DNA from: Diaporthe sp. PMI_573
Taxonomy: Eukaryota > Ascomycota > Sordariomycetes > Diaporthales > Diaporthaceae
NCBI GenBank assembly: GCA_021399435.1
Contig: JAJTUP010000003.1
Location: 1,116,001-1,180,000, forward strand
Direction of reading: 5' to 3'
Length of the DNA stretch: 64,000 nucleotides
Position numbers and translations under genes: made by a program. The notes beneath the pieces were generated by a model. That model had not been told where the DNA came from, made no database searches, and saw nothing but the letters and a program-made list of their open reading frames with translations. This document shows, piece by piece, positions 1-13,202 of the stretch. Each line of letters begins with the position of its first letter. Positions within the stretch are counted from its first letter, which is position 1.

Positions 1-1101
1 CGAGGTAGGAGCCCCGGTCATGGGCGTTGGCCACAAGACCATCCCGCTCAATGATTCCCTGCACGGCGAGAGCAGCAGCAGACACGACCGCGTGGTTACC
101 GAAGGTGTGGCCATGCGTGAAGGTAGTCCCGGCATCGCCCATGGCACTGACGACGCGCTCGCCTGCCAGGACCGCTGAGCAAGCCTGATAACCGCCAGCA
201 AGACCCTTTCCAACGCACTGTATGTCCGGCACGACGTCCTCTTGTTCCCACGCGTGCAGAGTGCCAGTGCGACCCATGCCGCACATAACCTCGTCGAGAA
301 TAAGGAGCGCCCCGTGTTGCTCGCATATCGCCTTCATGGCCCTAAAGTACCCCGGTGTTGCTGTCATGCAGCCGAGTGCTGCGCCCACGACCGGCTCCGC
401 TATGAAGGCCGCGATGCTGCCAGGACCGGCGGCCTGGAAGACAGCTTCCAGCTCGGCGGCCTTCCGTGCCACGAACGCCGCGTCGGACTCGCCAGGAAGC
501 TGTTGCCGGTAGGCATTACAGGCTGGGATACGGTGGATGTTCGGCAGGAGGATGTCCTCAAAGTTGGCTCGTCTTGCTCGGTGGCCGGAGACAGACAAGG
601 AGCCAATAGTAATTCCGTGGTACGAGTCCTCGCGAGCGATGTATGAAATACGCTGGGGCTCGCCCTTCCACACGAAGTACTCGCGAGCTAGTTTGAGGGC
701 TGCCTCTACGGCCTCGGAGCCTGGCAGGGAATGGTCTTAGTTCCAAGTTTATGAAATGGGTAGAAGAGCTATCACGCACCAGAAGACTGAAGCCAGACCT
801 TGGTCATCTTGCGCCCGGTGCTTTGGATTAGCCAAGCCTGAAGGTCGATAGTGCTCTGGTTGTCGAAGAAAGCCCATGGAATGTATGTAAGATTGCTGGC
901 TTCTGCGTTCATTGCTGAGAGGACTTCCAGGTTCCCGTGCCCTATACACGTAACGCCTGCCCCGCCGCAGGCGTCAAGGACCTGACGCCCATCACGAAGT
1001 TGGAGATAGTGGCCTTGGCTTCTTACTACGACAGGCAAACCGGTACTAGCCGTTATGCTTCTCGGAATTGTTGAGGCCTCAGACTTGATCCCGTTGCTCA
1101 T
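1..1101 (-). CDS. class III (GabT-like) PLP-dependent aminotransferase, 3' end beyond window
   Basis: Two exons are visible: 780-1101 and 1-720, joined across a 59-nt intron (721-779, GTGCGT...CAG). The join restores SSGSEAVEAALKLAR, the PLP-phosphate loop of fold-type I class III aminotransferases. Further on are ILDEVMCGMGRTG, with the Asp that contacts the pyridine nitrogen, and CVGKGLAGGY, with the Schiff-base Lys. The family transfers amino groups from omega-amino acids or amines to 2-oxo acids; the substrate here cannot be deduced. The reading frame is still open at base 1, so the C-terminus is missing. The start at 1101 (MSNGIK) is a choice: in-frame ATG codons also lie upstream (for example at 1158), and the longer N-terminus is not family-like. 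The gene stands alone, with a 3.1 kb gap upstream. Confidence 0.85.
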
Positions 1102-3034
1102 CGGTTCTCCACCAGTGCCACTATGAGAGCACGTTCCGAGTCTGGCGTTTGGCGGCATATCCTCACGCTGCTTAACAATGGGTGCAGTTGCTGACGAGTC
1201 ACTCGACCGTTGGTGATCGTTCTTGCAAGGGGCTTTTACTGAATGCATGCTGTGAGTGAGCAGGGAAGTATTGTGAATAGCAAGCGTTGAGGCAACGATT
1301 ATGAGCGGGGGCGCCAGCAAATTAGTTATGAAGGGTGATTTGGATTGAATCAACCATCGGTCCAAAGGACTTTATACCATTACCACAGGTACCTCCCCCT
1401 GAGCAGCTATGCATATAGATATAGGAAACCCCCAGCAATCAATGTCACTACTGCAATGCGCCTTTTGCCGGCAAATGCCGGAGCAATGAAAGGACCGCAA
1501 ATTATATCAAGAACATGTGGTCGACCAGCGCGGAGACGACACATTTCATTCATGGAAAGCAAGCAAGGATGTCGTCAGCGGGACGTAGATGAGTAGGTAA
1601 CCAAGCAAAGCAAGGGCAGTCAGGGCAGTGGGCGGCTGGGTGCGTGGAGCTGGGCCATAGATCGTGATGGGATATGTAGTGGTGCTTGTAGGACACCAAG
1701 GTGAGTGCCCGCATACACAACTACCGTATCCGCGCCAACGGCAGCCCACGCCCGTCGATTCACGAAACACTCCCTTGTGGGCGTCCTACCAGCCTACTTG
1801 TAACCGTCCGGGGGCCCGCAACACTTTCCCATCTGGCCGCAGCATCTGGCGCCCCTTGCCAGGCAAGGTTGAACGAATGTAACCCCCTCGCGACGCAGCA
1901 GCCAAGTAGAAGGCTGGTGGTGTGGTGGACGAATGGGTGCTCTAGATTGCAAACGCCGCCCCCACAGAGCAAGCTGGCCCTCTTCCTCTCCTCGTGGCAG
2001 ATCGGTAGGAAGCATATTTTTTGGTGATGTTTGGTGTCCATGTCTGATTCACACAAAGGCACTGGCCATGTGGCTCTGCCATCAGGTGACCGTGGTCCGT
2101 TTGTCGTACACAGCCTGTGGGAACCAAGGCGCCGGGACTTGTGTTATCCTCCCGTCGACACTTGCCAAACGGGAAGTAACAGACGTCGCAGAGTCGCAGA
2201 GAACAAGCTGCAAGTGGAAGCCAATTAAGATGGCAGTTGCAGGGAGGTGCCCACAATAAAAGCAGGGAGAAACCAGAAGAACGACAGAGATCCAAGACCG
2301 TTAACCAGAAGCAGACTGACATGTAGGATGGGTTGCAATGTTATGCATGCGCACATGCGAGGGGAGCCACAGGGCCAGACGAATAAGGACTGAGGATGGG
2401 GACAGGAGGCAGACGGCCTCACAGCACCTGCATCTGCGCATCTGGCAGTGTAGATTCTGCAGTTGCAACGGGCAGTTCGGCGGGTGGCGCCACGTATATG
2501 CAACATCTGTAGCCACTGGGCGTCCGAGGGAAGCCTGGACCGACAGGGTGATGCCCACACAGCGTCGTGCCTCGACATGGCTGTCCCAACCCTTGCCCTG
2601 GAGTCACCTGCTGGCCTGGCCTGCATAGCCGAGGGGAGGACCTATGCCGCGCTGGAGCCGGGCCGGGAGACGGCGGTAGAACTGGACGTGCATGCCGAAA
2701 GTGGGATGGGAGCGGTCTCGCGCGCGGGGAATGCGAGGGGCGCCTTTTGTCCCGGTCGATTCGAGGCCCAAGCCACAGTAGCTGCAGAAGAAAGAGTCTT
2801 CAATACAGCTATCACCTGGCTGTCCTGCTTGTGCTGCCAGCCAGCTCTGCCCCCATCTCACAAACAACTGTGGCCTAGTAAATAGATGATCTAGGTAAGC
2901 ACTCATTACTGCTGCGGATGGTCTCACATGCAGACACCATCGGGGATTGACTAACAAGAAGGGGCAGACCGTGTTAGTTGTCAATGACGCTGGACCATCA
3001 AGACACAGCGTGGAAGAATATAGACTAGCAGTTA

Positions 3035-3039
<5 letters not shown>

Positions 3040-3073
<34 letters not shown>
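3040..3073. repeat. (TG)n microsatellite
   Basis: Uninterrupted TG dinucleotide run of about 17 units, followed by the imperfect tail ATGTATA. Non-coding. Confidence 0.95.
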
Positions 3074-3076
<3 letters not shown>

Positions 3077-3599
3077 ATAAAGACATGATCGACAAGAGGA
3101 AGCTGTTGGGAGGAAGGGAGGAAAGTTGGCTGATGACTGAGCAAGGGACTCGACTGACTACATTGGGCAATTGGGGGCCGACTGATGAGTCCCGACCCCA
3201 ACCCTAGGCGCGCAGGACACAGTATCCACTCGCACCAAGCATCGTCCCCACAGCGCGTTCTAGTTCAGATTCTAAGCAAGGCTTGCAAGGGCGGGCGCAT
3301 TGAGTACTCAGGTACCGTAGGCATAGTAGTCTAATTAGTACGACTGGGCAGTTACGCGATTGATCATCGGTGCGCGACAGACGGGGGGTGGGAGGACCTT
3401 TCCGTGCCTTCCTTGGAGTTTGCATCATGACCTCAGACCTTCACTCAGCCCGCCCTCACTTCAATGCCTGCCTGCGTGCCTTGCTCTTGCTGCTTGCCTG
3501 TTCCGGCACCACACTAGATCAAAACAAACCGGGACACACACCAGCCTCCCTCACCTCCCGATTATCTACCACTTGCCTCACCACTGCACGCTATTATTG

Positions 3600-3606
3600 C
3601 CATCAC

Positions 3607-3638
<32 letters not shown>

Positions 3639-3657
3639 CCACCACCACCACCACCAT
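3600..3657. repeat. (CAT)n to (CAC)n trinucleotide tract
   Basis: A CAT/ATC run passes directly into a CAC/ACC run, about 19 triplets in all. It lies some 570 bases upstream of the forkhead ATG, in a pyrimidine-rich promoter or leader. One frame would encode poly-His, but nothing else supports coding. Confidence 0.95.
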
Positions 3658-4228
3658 CTATCACCACCGACCCCTCCCTGATTCTGGCCCTCCGTCTTCT
3701 CCCCATCCACTCCGTACTCGAGTCGACTCGGATGTCTCTATCAACCAGCCCCCAGGCCAATCTTGTCTCGAGCACAAGCACACAAAGAGCAGGCGGCCCG
3801 CTTGACCTATTGACTTTTGTGTTTGCGCCCGCTGATTCACATTCCATCACGCTGCACGCACCAAGCACGGTTATCAGCCATCCACACGCCACGGTCACCT
3901 GCAGCAGCTAGTTGCTGGTCGTGCCTGTCCATCTGGTGAATCGCGTCGGCTACTGCAACCACTTTATCGCAAGCCGCCCTTCAAGGCTCAAATAGCGTGG
4001 CGTGCACCTCGTCCCGTCAACGGGCCCATTGAATCCATACCCACACGCCGCCCTCCACTCCCTGCCTCCCTGCCTCCCTGCCCCCACTCACACATCACAT
4101 CCCTTGCACTTTTTCTTATTTACTTTTGCTCGCGTCTCGTCTCGAGCCACGTCTGAACCATCTCTCCTCGTCCTGCATGGTCGTCCTCTGCACCTCGAGT
4201 CCTCAGGCACCTGCAGCCCATCGTCATC

Positions 4229-6506
4229 ATGCCTAGCCCTTCAAAGCGCACTCAGCGCGCAAGGCGCGACTCGACGCGCAAGGAGCTGGCTTCCGACCGC
4301 CCCGACAATTCTTCTCCCTCGCGTCCTGCTAAGCGCAGAAAGAAGGTTCGTCCCTGCTTGTCTCTTCAACCTCGACCTGAAACTTTGTCAAGTCGCGCCC
4401 GTTCCGTGCCCACATCCTGCTTTGCCATGCCTCGCCGGTCGGCCGCCTACTGACGCGCTTTCTTCCCAAATTCTAGACCGAGGAGACATCTCCTTCTCCC
4501 AAGGACAATGCCGACGAGGAACCCGAGTCTAGTCTTGCTGCTGACTCCAGTCTTGCCGCCGACGACTCCATTCACAATGCGAAGCCTTTCGATTTTGTCG
4601 TTGACAAGGTCGCCGAGTACCTGAAAGCTCCCGCGGGTGTCGTCATTCAAGCCAGCAAGGACCATGCAAACTCTCGCCTCACCGGCGAGGACGGCATCAA
4701 CGCTTACGCCAAGATTGTCGGGCTTGGGTGGACATTCTATGTCAAAAAGACGACCATCAACATAGGCCGCTCCTCTGATCCCCCGCAGCCCGTCGACCCG
4801 GACAACGACGAGGAATTCATTCACGTGGACCTGGGGCCAAGCAAAATGATCTCCCGCCGTCATGCGAGCATCTTCTTCAATGGGGGCTCCGGTCGGTGGG
4901 TTCTACACGTCAAGGGCAGGAACGGAGTGAGGATCAACGGCGTTCCCCTTTCTGTCGACGGAGATCAGGCACTGAGCAGTGGCGACGTCCTTGAAATCGC
5001 AACAGTCGAGATGATGATGGTTTTGCCGGAACAAGAGCCACTCAGAATAACTGAACAATACCTCGAGCGCGCGGGTCTGTCTGAGCGGGATCTCCCCACG
5101 AAGACAGATGACCTTCGTGTTAACCCACCGGGCTCCACCGCAGGCAGGCCTGGTTCCTCGCAAAGCATCTACCAAGCCCGGCCAGGACGTGGACAGCAAG
5201 CTATTGCGCCGGCTCCGCCTGACTACAAGCGCCCAGGGACGCCGCCGTCATCTGTAAGGAGCAGGACGCAGATACTGGCCAAGGCTTCGCCCCTCAGGGG
5301 CACTGCTACCGGGAACATGATTTTGAGCACCAATGACATGGATCTTAGTCTTGAGGACAACAAAGGGATCAAGCCCCAGTACAGCTACGCTCAGATGATC
5401 ACCCAGGCGATCATGAGCACCCAAGACGAGAAGCTCAACCTGAACGGCATCTATACCTACATCATGTCGAACTATGCGTACTATCGGCATCAGCAGCCCG
5501 CTGGCTGGCAGGTTAGTGCCCTACCCAGAGTGTGATGCATTTTTTTGCTAATACTATTTAGAACTCGATCCGTCACAATCTTTCACTCAACAAGGCATTT
5601 GAGAAAGTTGCCAGGTCTACTGATGAGCCCGGAAAGGGAATGAAGTGGCAGATCACGGCCGAGTGCCGCGATGAGATGGTGAAGAACGCTTGGAAGGGTG
5701 GTCGTGGTGGCCATCGTGGCTCCTCAAACCCATCCTCGCCCAGTGGGCTGAACTACATCACCCAGGGTCCGCGAGAAATGGCAGCCAAGGAGCCCAGCCC
5801 CCTTCGCAAGCGCAAGGTCTCCCCCTCTGGATCTCCGCAACCTCGATCGGCTTTGCGCATCTCACACACGACACCCGAGCGCAACACTCGCCGTCTTCAA
5901 TCCGATGACACCGCGGATGTCGTAGACGGCAGCCCTCTCCCAAGACACCGACAGTCAAGTGCTGGAGCCTCGGCTGCACTGAACGAGGCCGCTCCCCGTT
6001 CACCTCTCCTAACGTCCTCGTATCTTCCAGAGGACGGTTCATCTCTGGTGACACCAGCTCCGCTCAAGATTCACCCTAGGCTTGCTCCTCCGAGCACGGC
6101 TCAGCGCCCGAGCCAACACATGCCCATGAGCTCACCCGCTCCTTTCTGGAAATTTGCCGAGTACGGCAGCACCCCGATCAAGCCTTTGGCGGACATCAGC
6201 CCTTCCAAGAACCCAGGACCAATCCCGCAAAGTAGCAGCCCCCCACGCATTGCCAAATCCCCTACCGGTAGCCCCACCCAAAATGGCCGCTCAGCAACTC
6301 ACGAATCAATAAAACCTGATGAGCCCGAGGATGAGGAAGAGGGCATTGATTTGACCAAGTAAGTGCGCCCTCCAAGTTCGGCCCGGAAAAGAGATGCTTA
6401 CCAGCCATGCAGAGGTTTTCAGAGCATCAGCTCTTACCACGAGTCTCTGAATGCTTCTATGTCCAAGGGTAATTCCTTTGAATCCACCAATGGGAACAAG
6501 GCTTAG
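4229..6506 (+). CDS. fkh2: FHA-domain forkhead transcription factor (Fkh1/Fkh2 type)
   Basis: Four exons: 4229-4345, 4477-5511, 5562-6358 and 6413-6506, giving 680 aa. Residues about 120-200 form an FHA domain ([24 protein letters not shown]), which binds phosphothreonine. Residues about 338-425 form the winged-helix DNA-binding domain ([14 protein letters not shown], then GWQ joined to [15 protein letters not shown] across intron 2). FHA plus forkhead is the arrangement of yeast Fkh1/Fkh2, which drive G2/M gene clusters and are phosphorylated by CDK. The C-terminal half is Ser/Pro-rich with several SP/TP sites. The last exon adds [18 protein letters not shown]; its donor GTAAGT overlaps an in-frame TAA, so unspliced RNA would end 31 codons early. 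The assignment is firm; the choice between Fkh1 and Fkh2 is nominal. Confidence 0.93.
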
Positions 6507-8003
6507 ACAACTTTCCAAGTCAAAATATGATCAATGCCTTGATCGATGTCTTCCGACGTCGACGTCTCACAGAAAAGGCTATCCATTTGGCTCTTTGGAA
6601 CGCATCGCCGGCGATTCGATTGAAGCCCCCACCCCTACCATTCAACTCGCCTCGGGGAAATTAGCACGAATATCCACCATGCGCTGCTATACAGGACCAG
6701 GATTACAGAGAAGTAGCACATGACACACCCGGGTGTCCATCATGACCGGCAGTTGGAGCCTGATACTAGGTCGAAGCTTCAATGACAGAACACTCAAGCT
6801 ACGGCTTGAAATTGAGGAACTGGCGTTGTCAAGATCCCAATTCACTTCAGCCGAGGCAAGGGACCATAGCATATATTTGATTCCTAGCTCTGTGGACACG
6901 ACGCAGGTCCTGCTTACCTGGTCGGTCTTGATTCGATACCGAAACATACTCTTTCCGGGTCTGCACGGCAGCTGCTCGCTCGGCTTACCCTCCCCCCCTC
7001 CCCCCCCCTCTGGGCGGCATTTTCCGCGCCACGGAAGGTCCCCTCCCACTGTACGATGTACTATACTCTTCTTTTGCTTTGAAATGACTGAAGTCGCAAT
7101 TTGGCTACCGGAGCCGCCGCTTAGTCAACAGGAGTTTGGGCGTTTTTCTTTGATGCCAAATTTTGTGGCCATGCGATCAGAACAGTCATGACTTGATGAT
7201 ATCTCGGCCACTGCTCTTATTTTTCCTGCTTTCACTGGGGACGAGTTGAGGGTTACTCAGCTCGAGTTATGTACGATTACGATGTATGCTTTACGCTTTA
7301 TGCATTATGCTTAGTTGGGGTAGAAAAAGCGGGCGAGGTTTGGGTTTCGACATCCAGGCGACAGGCCTAGCGAACCGATAGTTGGAATGGCATCGATGGC
7401 ACTGCCCACTGCCTTATGAAGTTTACGTTACGCCCACGAATTCGAAGCAATTTGCATTTCAGTATCCAAATAAGTAGAGTGAAGATGTCTATTCTCACAC
7501 TTGCCTCCATGCGCCGGCTTTGGTCTACTGCTTGCTATGTGTAGAGAATTTTGTGCGCTATCCAATACATTGACAGACATTAGTACTCCGGCCGCCCGCC
7601 TCCGCGCTGGGTGCAGAGAAGGATCTCCCCGCCGCCTTCTTCTTCGCTGTTGTTCGGTTTTGTACACGTTGTTTTGATACATTCGACAGTGTCCAAGTAT
7701 GCAGACGAGTAAGATCTGAGTAGAGAAAACGCCGGCCCATGTAATGAATACTCAAGGTGAAAAAGAGGAAATGAAGGCACCATGCCGACAGAAACACGCG
7801 CCGTCGCTCCTTGCCTCCTTTTTGGATCGGGGTTTTATATTTCTTCTAGTCCGTCACGAGCTCCTTTGAAACCGGGCCACATTTTGTTCGTTCATAATGC
7901 TGCGCTGCACAAACGCAGCCTCAGTGGCGAGTGTTGCTGTTCCTTTCACCAGGCCGAAAACCGCCAGAAAAACGATCCCCGCGACCCGTCACACCTCGGC
8001 TTC
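6507..8003. other. intergenic region between convergent genes
   Basis: Contains the 3' ends of the forkhead and CLU1 transcripts. A C-rich tract (6988-7010) is the only notable low-complexity element. No coding exon or RNA gene recognised. Confidence 0.6.
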
Positions 8004-11000
8004 TTAAGCCGTGGTGGGGACCTGGGATCCGCCGCGGCGGCTCTTGGGGTTCTTGCTGCGGCCGGCGGTCTTCTTGCCGCCGGACTTGGATTTCTTGTCC
8101 GCGCCGCCCTCGATGAACTTGATGAGCTCGTCGATGTTGCGGGCGTCCAGGGAGGGCTTGCCCTGGACCTCGTGGCTGGCGACGCCGGCGGCCGCGGAGG
8201 CGGCACCGCCAGCCACGCCCGAGCGGACGCCCGAGGTCAGGTTGCGCGGCGTGAAGCGGATTCCGGCGCGCAGGCGGCGGGCCTGGACGTCCTTCTCGTG
8301 CTTGGCGATGGACACGGCGTTCTGCGTCAGCTGCTCCAGCCAGCTCTCGGCCTCCTTGGTGTTCTTGTCCTCCGGGCCCAGCTCCTGGAGGAAGATGTTG
8401 TAGCTCTCGCGCATGCGGTTGACGGCGCCCTTGGAGTCCTGGTCCAGCGCCAGGGCCTGCGCCAGCTGGAACAGCAGCGTGGCGCTGTTGATGGACTGCT
8501 TGCCAAAGACCTTGTCGCAGATGCGCAGCGACTCCTCGAACCACCGGCGCGACTCGTGGTACGCCTTGAGGTGCTGCAGCATCACGGCCGCGTTGTTTAT
8601 AGTAGTGATGGTGTCAGGGTGGTCCGGCCCGTAAATGATCTTCCACAGTTGGAGCGCATGCTTGGCGTACTCGAGGGCGCTACGGCTGTCGCCCAGCTGG
8701 TGCAGGAAAAGGCTGAGGTTGAGGTAGTCGAGGAGTGTCTCCTGCGCGTCGATACCGACGGTCCTCTCCGCAACCATGATGGCCTTCCGGGCGAGTTCGA
8801 CGGCGGCCTCCTTCTCATCCAGCTGGAAGTAGAGCATGGAGAGCTGGTGGTAGACGCGTGCCACCTCTGGGTGTAGTATGCCGTGGATCTGCTCATGCAG
8901 AGATAGTGACTCCAGGAGGAGCTCTTGGCCCAGCTTCCTCTGGTTCTGCGCTATGGAAATTCTTCCTGCCTCTAGAGCTTCCTCAGCCAGAGAGCTGCGT
9001 GGCGAAGAGTCCTTCACAATAGGCACAACATTGACGATATCGTCGGCGGTGAATGTATGGGGCACCGTGGTCGAGGAGGCGATAGAGGCTGGGGAGCCCT
9101 CACGAGCCTTCTTGTTCTTCTTCTTCTTGCCCTCGCTGTTGCCATTCGCGACTGGGGTCTCAGCAGCGACTGGCTCTGGTGCTGACGCCGTTGTGAAGGC
9201 GTACTCCTTGGACTGCACCTGGAGACCGAGCTTCAAGCAGATCTCGCGCAACACCTGAACTGGGCTGAGCTGAGCGTGCCACTCGGGGCTCAGCGTGAAT
9301 CTGAACCTTTGAGACGCCTCCAGCTCGACGGCCTTCCTCAGGCTCTCTGGGGTGACAGTCTCGAATGAGAGGTCTGCGTCACTGTAGAGAGCTCGCAAGG
9401 ACTGGTCGATATCGGCAGAAGGCTTGGCGTTCAGCCCAACGCCGAGGAAGCAGTTAAGCAGATGCGCAATGCAGGCGGAGGTGAGGGGCAGCGGCAGATA
9501 TCTGAGGTACTTCGCAGCGACGTGCTTGAAAGACCTCACAATCATGTCTCGGACGCAGACGTCACGCAGGCACTGCAGCCGTGATCCCTCGCTTAGGGAC
9601 GCGACCTTGCCGAGGTATCGCATGTTGATACCGCGCTTGTGAAGCAAGTTTCGCAGTGAGGTGCCGTCCATTGGGAAGCTGATGTCCGACTCCTTTAGGT
9701 CGTTGAGCAGTTCAGGTATAGCCGAGTCCCGGAGATAGGTGCAAGCTGCTCGCACGTCTTGCTCGTCAGCCGCCAGCTCCTCCTTTTCAGCGTCGGTTTG
9801 GGCCTCTTGACCGCTGAAAACATCTGGGTTGAGTGCGAATTTGAAGTTGTTGACATCAATCCGGTCGTCTTGGTCCTGGCTTGGTGCAGCCTCCTCTGTC
9901 TTCTCGGCCTTCTCCACCGCCTTGTCTTCGGCCTTCTCTTCCTTCTTATCCTCGGAGCCCTCGAGCGCCGGCTTGTCTCCATTGGACTCCTCCGAGGCCT
10001 TCGCGTCCTTCTTGGCTTCGGCACGCTTAGCGATCTCAGCATTCACCCACTCACGCATCTTGTGCCTGTGGACAAGCTCGACGAGCTCTCCTCGCAGGAC
10101 AGTCATACGGTGCGGGTACGGGTTGGTCTCCTCCTCGGCAGCGGTCTCCTCCAACCACGCAATGTCCAGGGGTGTGATGCGATAAAGGTCCAGCACGTAC
10201 TTTCGGCCGTCAGTTCCCAGAAGACCCTTGGTTTCTACACTGGCTTCCAGGTCAAATCGCTTGCCGTCCTTGTCCCAGACAGCGTGCTTCTTGACCTTCA
10301 TGGCCTGAGAAAGCTTCTCGAAGACAGAGGTGAACTTCTCGTTTGCAGCCACAACATCCTTGCCATCGACGGCACCGTAGTCGATCTGGTTCTCGCCAGG
10401 CTCCCGCTGCTTGAAGATACCGGGAACGATGCTTTGCCCGACTATCCGCTTGCCAAGGTAATCCACGACCACAGTACCGGGGGTGTAGAGCCCCTCGATG
10501 TCCAGCTGGTTCACAACCTTGACACCGGCCACGTCTTTGCCCGTTGCAACACGCGCGGCCTCGTCACCACCCTCGGAGGTGAAAGTGCCGACACCGTCCG
10601 CGCCAAAGGAGAAGAATACGTTGTTGTATACGTAAATCTGAGCATCCCGTGCCTCGGTAGGGTTCAGAGGCGCAACCTCGCCGCGAGCAACCTGAACGGC
10701 TCCCCTCGCTGCGGCATCGTTGTAGTCTGCGTAGAGCTTCGCCAGCAGACGCTCCCTGAAGACACGGTCCTGGACGTTCTCTTTGGGCAACTCCTTGGCA
10801 GACTGGAACTCCTCATTCCAGTCTCGCAGGGTGTCGGTATTCTCCACGCCAGCGATGAGGTACGATTCCTGGGTCCTCGTGATATCAGGCTGGTGAGCGC
10901 AGAGGGGAGATGTTGACGAAGGTACCAGCCATGGTGCGGAGGGGATGGCATTTGTGATCTGGAAGGTTGCCAGGGGCTCCCGGCGGTTGTTGTACTCCTG

Positions 11001-12122
11001 CAGCTGGGCGAATGAGGCCGCAAACGATGGGGAAACTTCGCCGATGAGGGTCAGAAGAGAGTGCGAGGATGCACCCTTTGGCGCCAGCCGGGGCGACGGG
11101 TCAAATTTGGCATTCGAGGACTTATTGAGGAAGAAACCCCCGACGTGTGCCGTGATCTGGAACTGCTCGCCCTCGTTGGTGGTCACAATCAGGTACAGCA
11201 GATGTCCCTTTTGGCGCAGATGCACTGGGGGCGGGTTCCAGGATGAGAGCTGGATAGCCTTCACGGTCTTGGGTGCGGGCTCCTGCTCTGCTGGCAGCAA
11301 GGACGAGACCGGAGGAACAACGTCAAAGTTGTATTCCTCGACCGCGGCCCGCTCCTGATCCGCCTTGTCCGCTGTGTCTCCGGCCTCTGTGGCAACCTTT
11401 TCGTAGAGCGAGGCTCCAGCAAGGACGCCTTGTATGGTGTCAGTGCGGTCGCCTGACGCACCGATGAGCTCGCGGACCCTGATGAGATGTATCCTCGCCT
11501 CTTTCTCAGTGTATGGGTCCTCGACCAGGTGGATTTCAGCATCGGGCCCGATGCCATTGATCTCGTTGATGGCTATGAAGTCGTTGATCCTCTCGCCCTT
11601 GTGCTCGAGATGGAAGCACGAGTACTGGAGGGCTGCCGGCAGCTCGATAATCGATTGTCGGACTTCGTGGACTTGCTCATGCGGAGAGACCTATTTGACA
11701 GAAGTTCAGCGCTTCAGAACACCATTTTTCTTTAAAACACAGTCTTGCTAACCATGATGTTGACCTTGCCCGGCTCATTGGGCAAGATGATGTTCAAGAG
11801 AAACATAGCATCTGTGGTTCATTAGCACAGCAACCCTCACCCGGCGCATGGCTTAACCGGCGAGTCCGTCACCATGGTCCGTCCTCTTGTGAGAAGAGGG
11901 CATACCTTCTGGGTTCGGCTCCACCCCATCGTCCACAACGGGTGCCGGGGCGGCACCGTTGACTTCGAGGTTCGACTCTTCTGGCGCGGCATTCTCTAAA
12001 GTGCCGACCTCTGTCAGTACTCACGCGACCAAATCCAGGTTTGGACACCTCCGAGGAGGGTAAGAGCGTGTTTGGAAGGGCGTACCAGCCACAACAGCCG
12101 CATCCTTGGTCGCTTCAGCCAT
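8004..12122 (-). CDS. CLU1: clustered mitochondria protein (Clu1/CluA, eIF3-associated)
   Basis: Four exons on the minus strand: 12086-12122, 11906-12010, 11753-11811 and 8004-11690, about 1295 aa, the normal length for fungal CluA. The joins give MFLLNIILPNEPGKVNIM followed by VSPHEQVHEVRQSI, the CLU N-terminal ubiquitin-like region. The middle (about residues 350-620) is the CLU domain. The C-terminal third carries TPR repeats (for example VYHQLSMLYFQLDEKEAAV and SALEYAKHALQLWKIIYG), and the end is basic. Clu proteins bind mRNAs for mitochondrial proteins and are needed for normal mitochondrial distribution; yeast Clu1 co-purifies with eIF3. All three introns lie in the first 430 bases, with a first exon of only 37 nt. 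Long antisense open frames across the gene come from its GC-rich codon use. Confidence 0.95.
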
Positions 12123-13202
12123 TTTGAATATGTTCCAAGGGTCTGGGCCGCGACAGAATCGGAAGGGTCGTCGAAAGGATCCCTATGTACAGCGGATGGG
12201 GGCTGGCTTCCAGAATGCGCGGGCCCAAAAAGAACGGACTGGGGATTGGAGATGGGGATCGGGGGAAGGAGGGATTGGTTTAAACAATTGCGCCCCTTCT
12301 GACTTGAGGAGGAAAGAAATGGGGCCAATTCGAGATATTCAAACGGATATCTGCAACAGACAAGGTATGTGAGGCGAGAAAAAAGAATAGGAAAGAAGAA
12401 CAAGAAACCGCAGTCCACAGCTCAATACTCTGTGCTCTTCTACGCTGCATACGTCGACGATTTTCAAAAAATTCTGCGCTAGGATAACCCGTTCTCCCGG
12501 CAAGACGCGGGTGCGCCCCAGACTGCATTGGAGGGCACAACTGCACCAGGGCACCTGGCTCAAGGCTCAAGCTGCACCGCGTCCCGGGCAGGCAACGTCG
12601 AGTCTGCTCCGTCTCCCGCGCGCCCGGCGTAACCGTTGCCGCACCGTCCCGCACCGTAACATCAGCCCTCGAACCCCAAGTCCGTCAGGTTGTGACATTG
12701 AGACAATGGCTGCATCTTGCAATGATGAAGCTCGCTGGAATAATGCGAATTGCTTCAGAATTAGCCTGGCAGTTCTGCTGGGAGAAGCTGTCGATCCAGT
12801 CTCGCTGCAGGTTGGTAAAAAAAACCCATTTCGTCATTCCATTGGCCCGCAGCCGACGTCGAGCTCCCGGCATTTTTGGAGCTTGGATTCTGGGGAACAA
12901 ACCCTTGGACCTGGAGAACCCGAACCCTGGTTGCTGTGGCCAAAGTAAACAAAGGACGTCCAAACCTCTGGCGACGGCCCTCACACACGATCTCATTACC
13001 AACATCAACAACGTCGTCATCATCATAGCTCTTCACCATCGCCGCGACATCCATACACGCCTGTTTTCTCTTATACACTCTTATTTGCTTCATTTAGCTC
13101 AACACTTTTCAATTACAAAAATTGCATGCCATGCGAGGTTAGAGGCGAGGGTCGTGGGCAGCATTTGCTTGTGCTCATTTTGCTCTTATCGGCTCGTTCA
13201 AT
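12123..13202. other. bidirectional promoter region
   Basis: About 1.1 kb between the divergent CLU1 gene and the 803-aa protein gene. It should contain both promoters. No coding sequence, repeat or RNA gene was recognised. Confidence 0.6.

Larger units (their letters stand above)
1102..4228. other. intergenic region, divergent promoters
   Basis: No convincing gene is seen. Open frames here have no recognisable motifs and change frame without splice signals. The stretch holds a (TG)n tract at 3040-3073 and a (CAT)n/(CAC)n tract at 3600-3657. The last 700 bases are C/T-rich, as is typical of the leader of a fungal gene, and precede the forkhead gene. Confidence 0.6.

Noticed and set aside
3370..3681. 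frame with a run of about 19 histidines
   Set aside because: The His run is only the translation of the CAT/CAC microsatellite in a promoter region.
7782..8876. 364-aa open frame antisense to the CLU1 3' end
   Set aside because: Mirror of GC-rich CLU1 codons (Val/Leu/Ala/Gly-rich); the sense frame is a clear TPR protein.
9759..10916. 385-aa open frame antisense to CLU1
   Set aside because: Same reason: antisense shadow of a conserved coding region.
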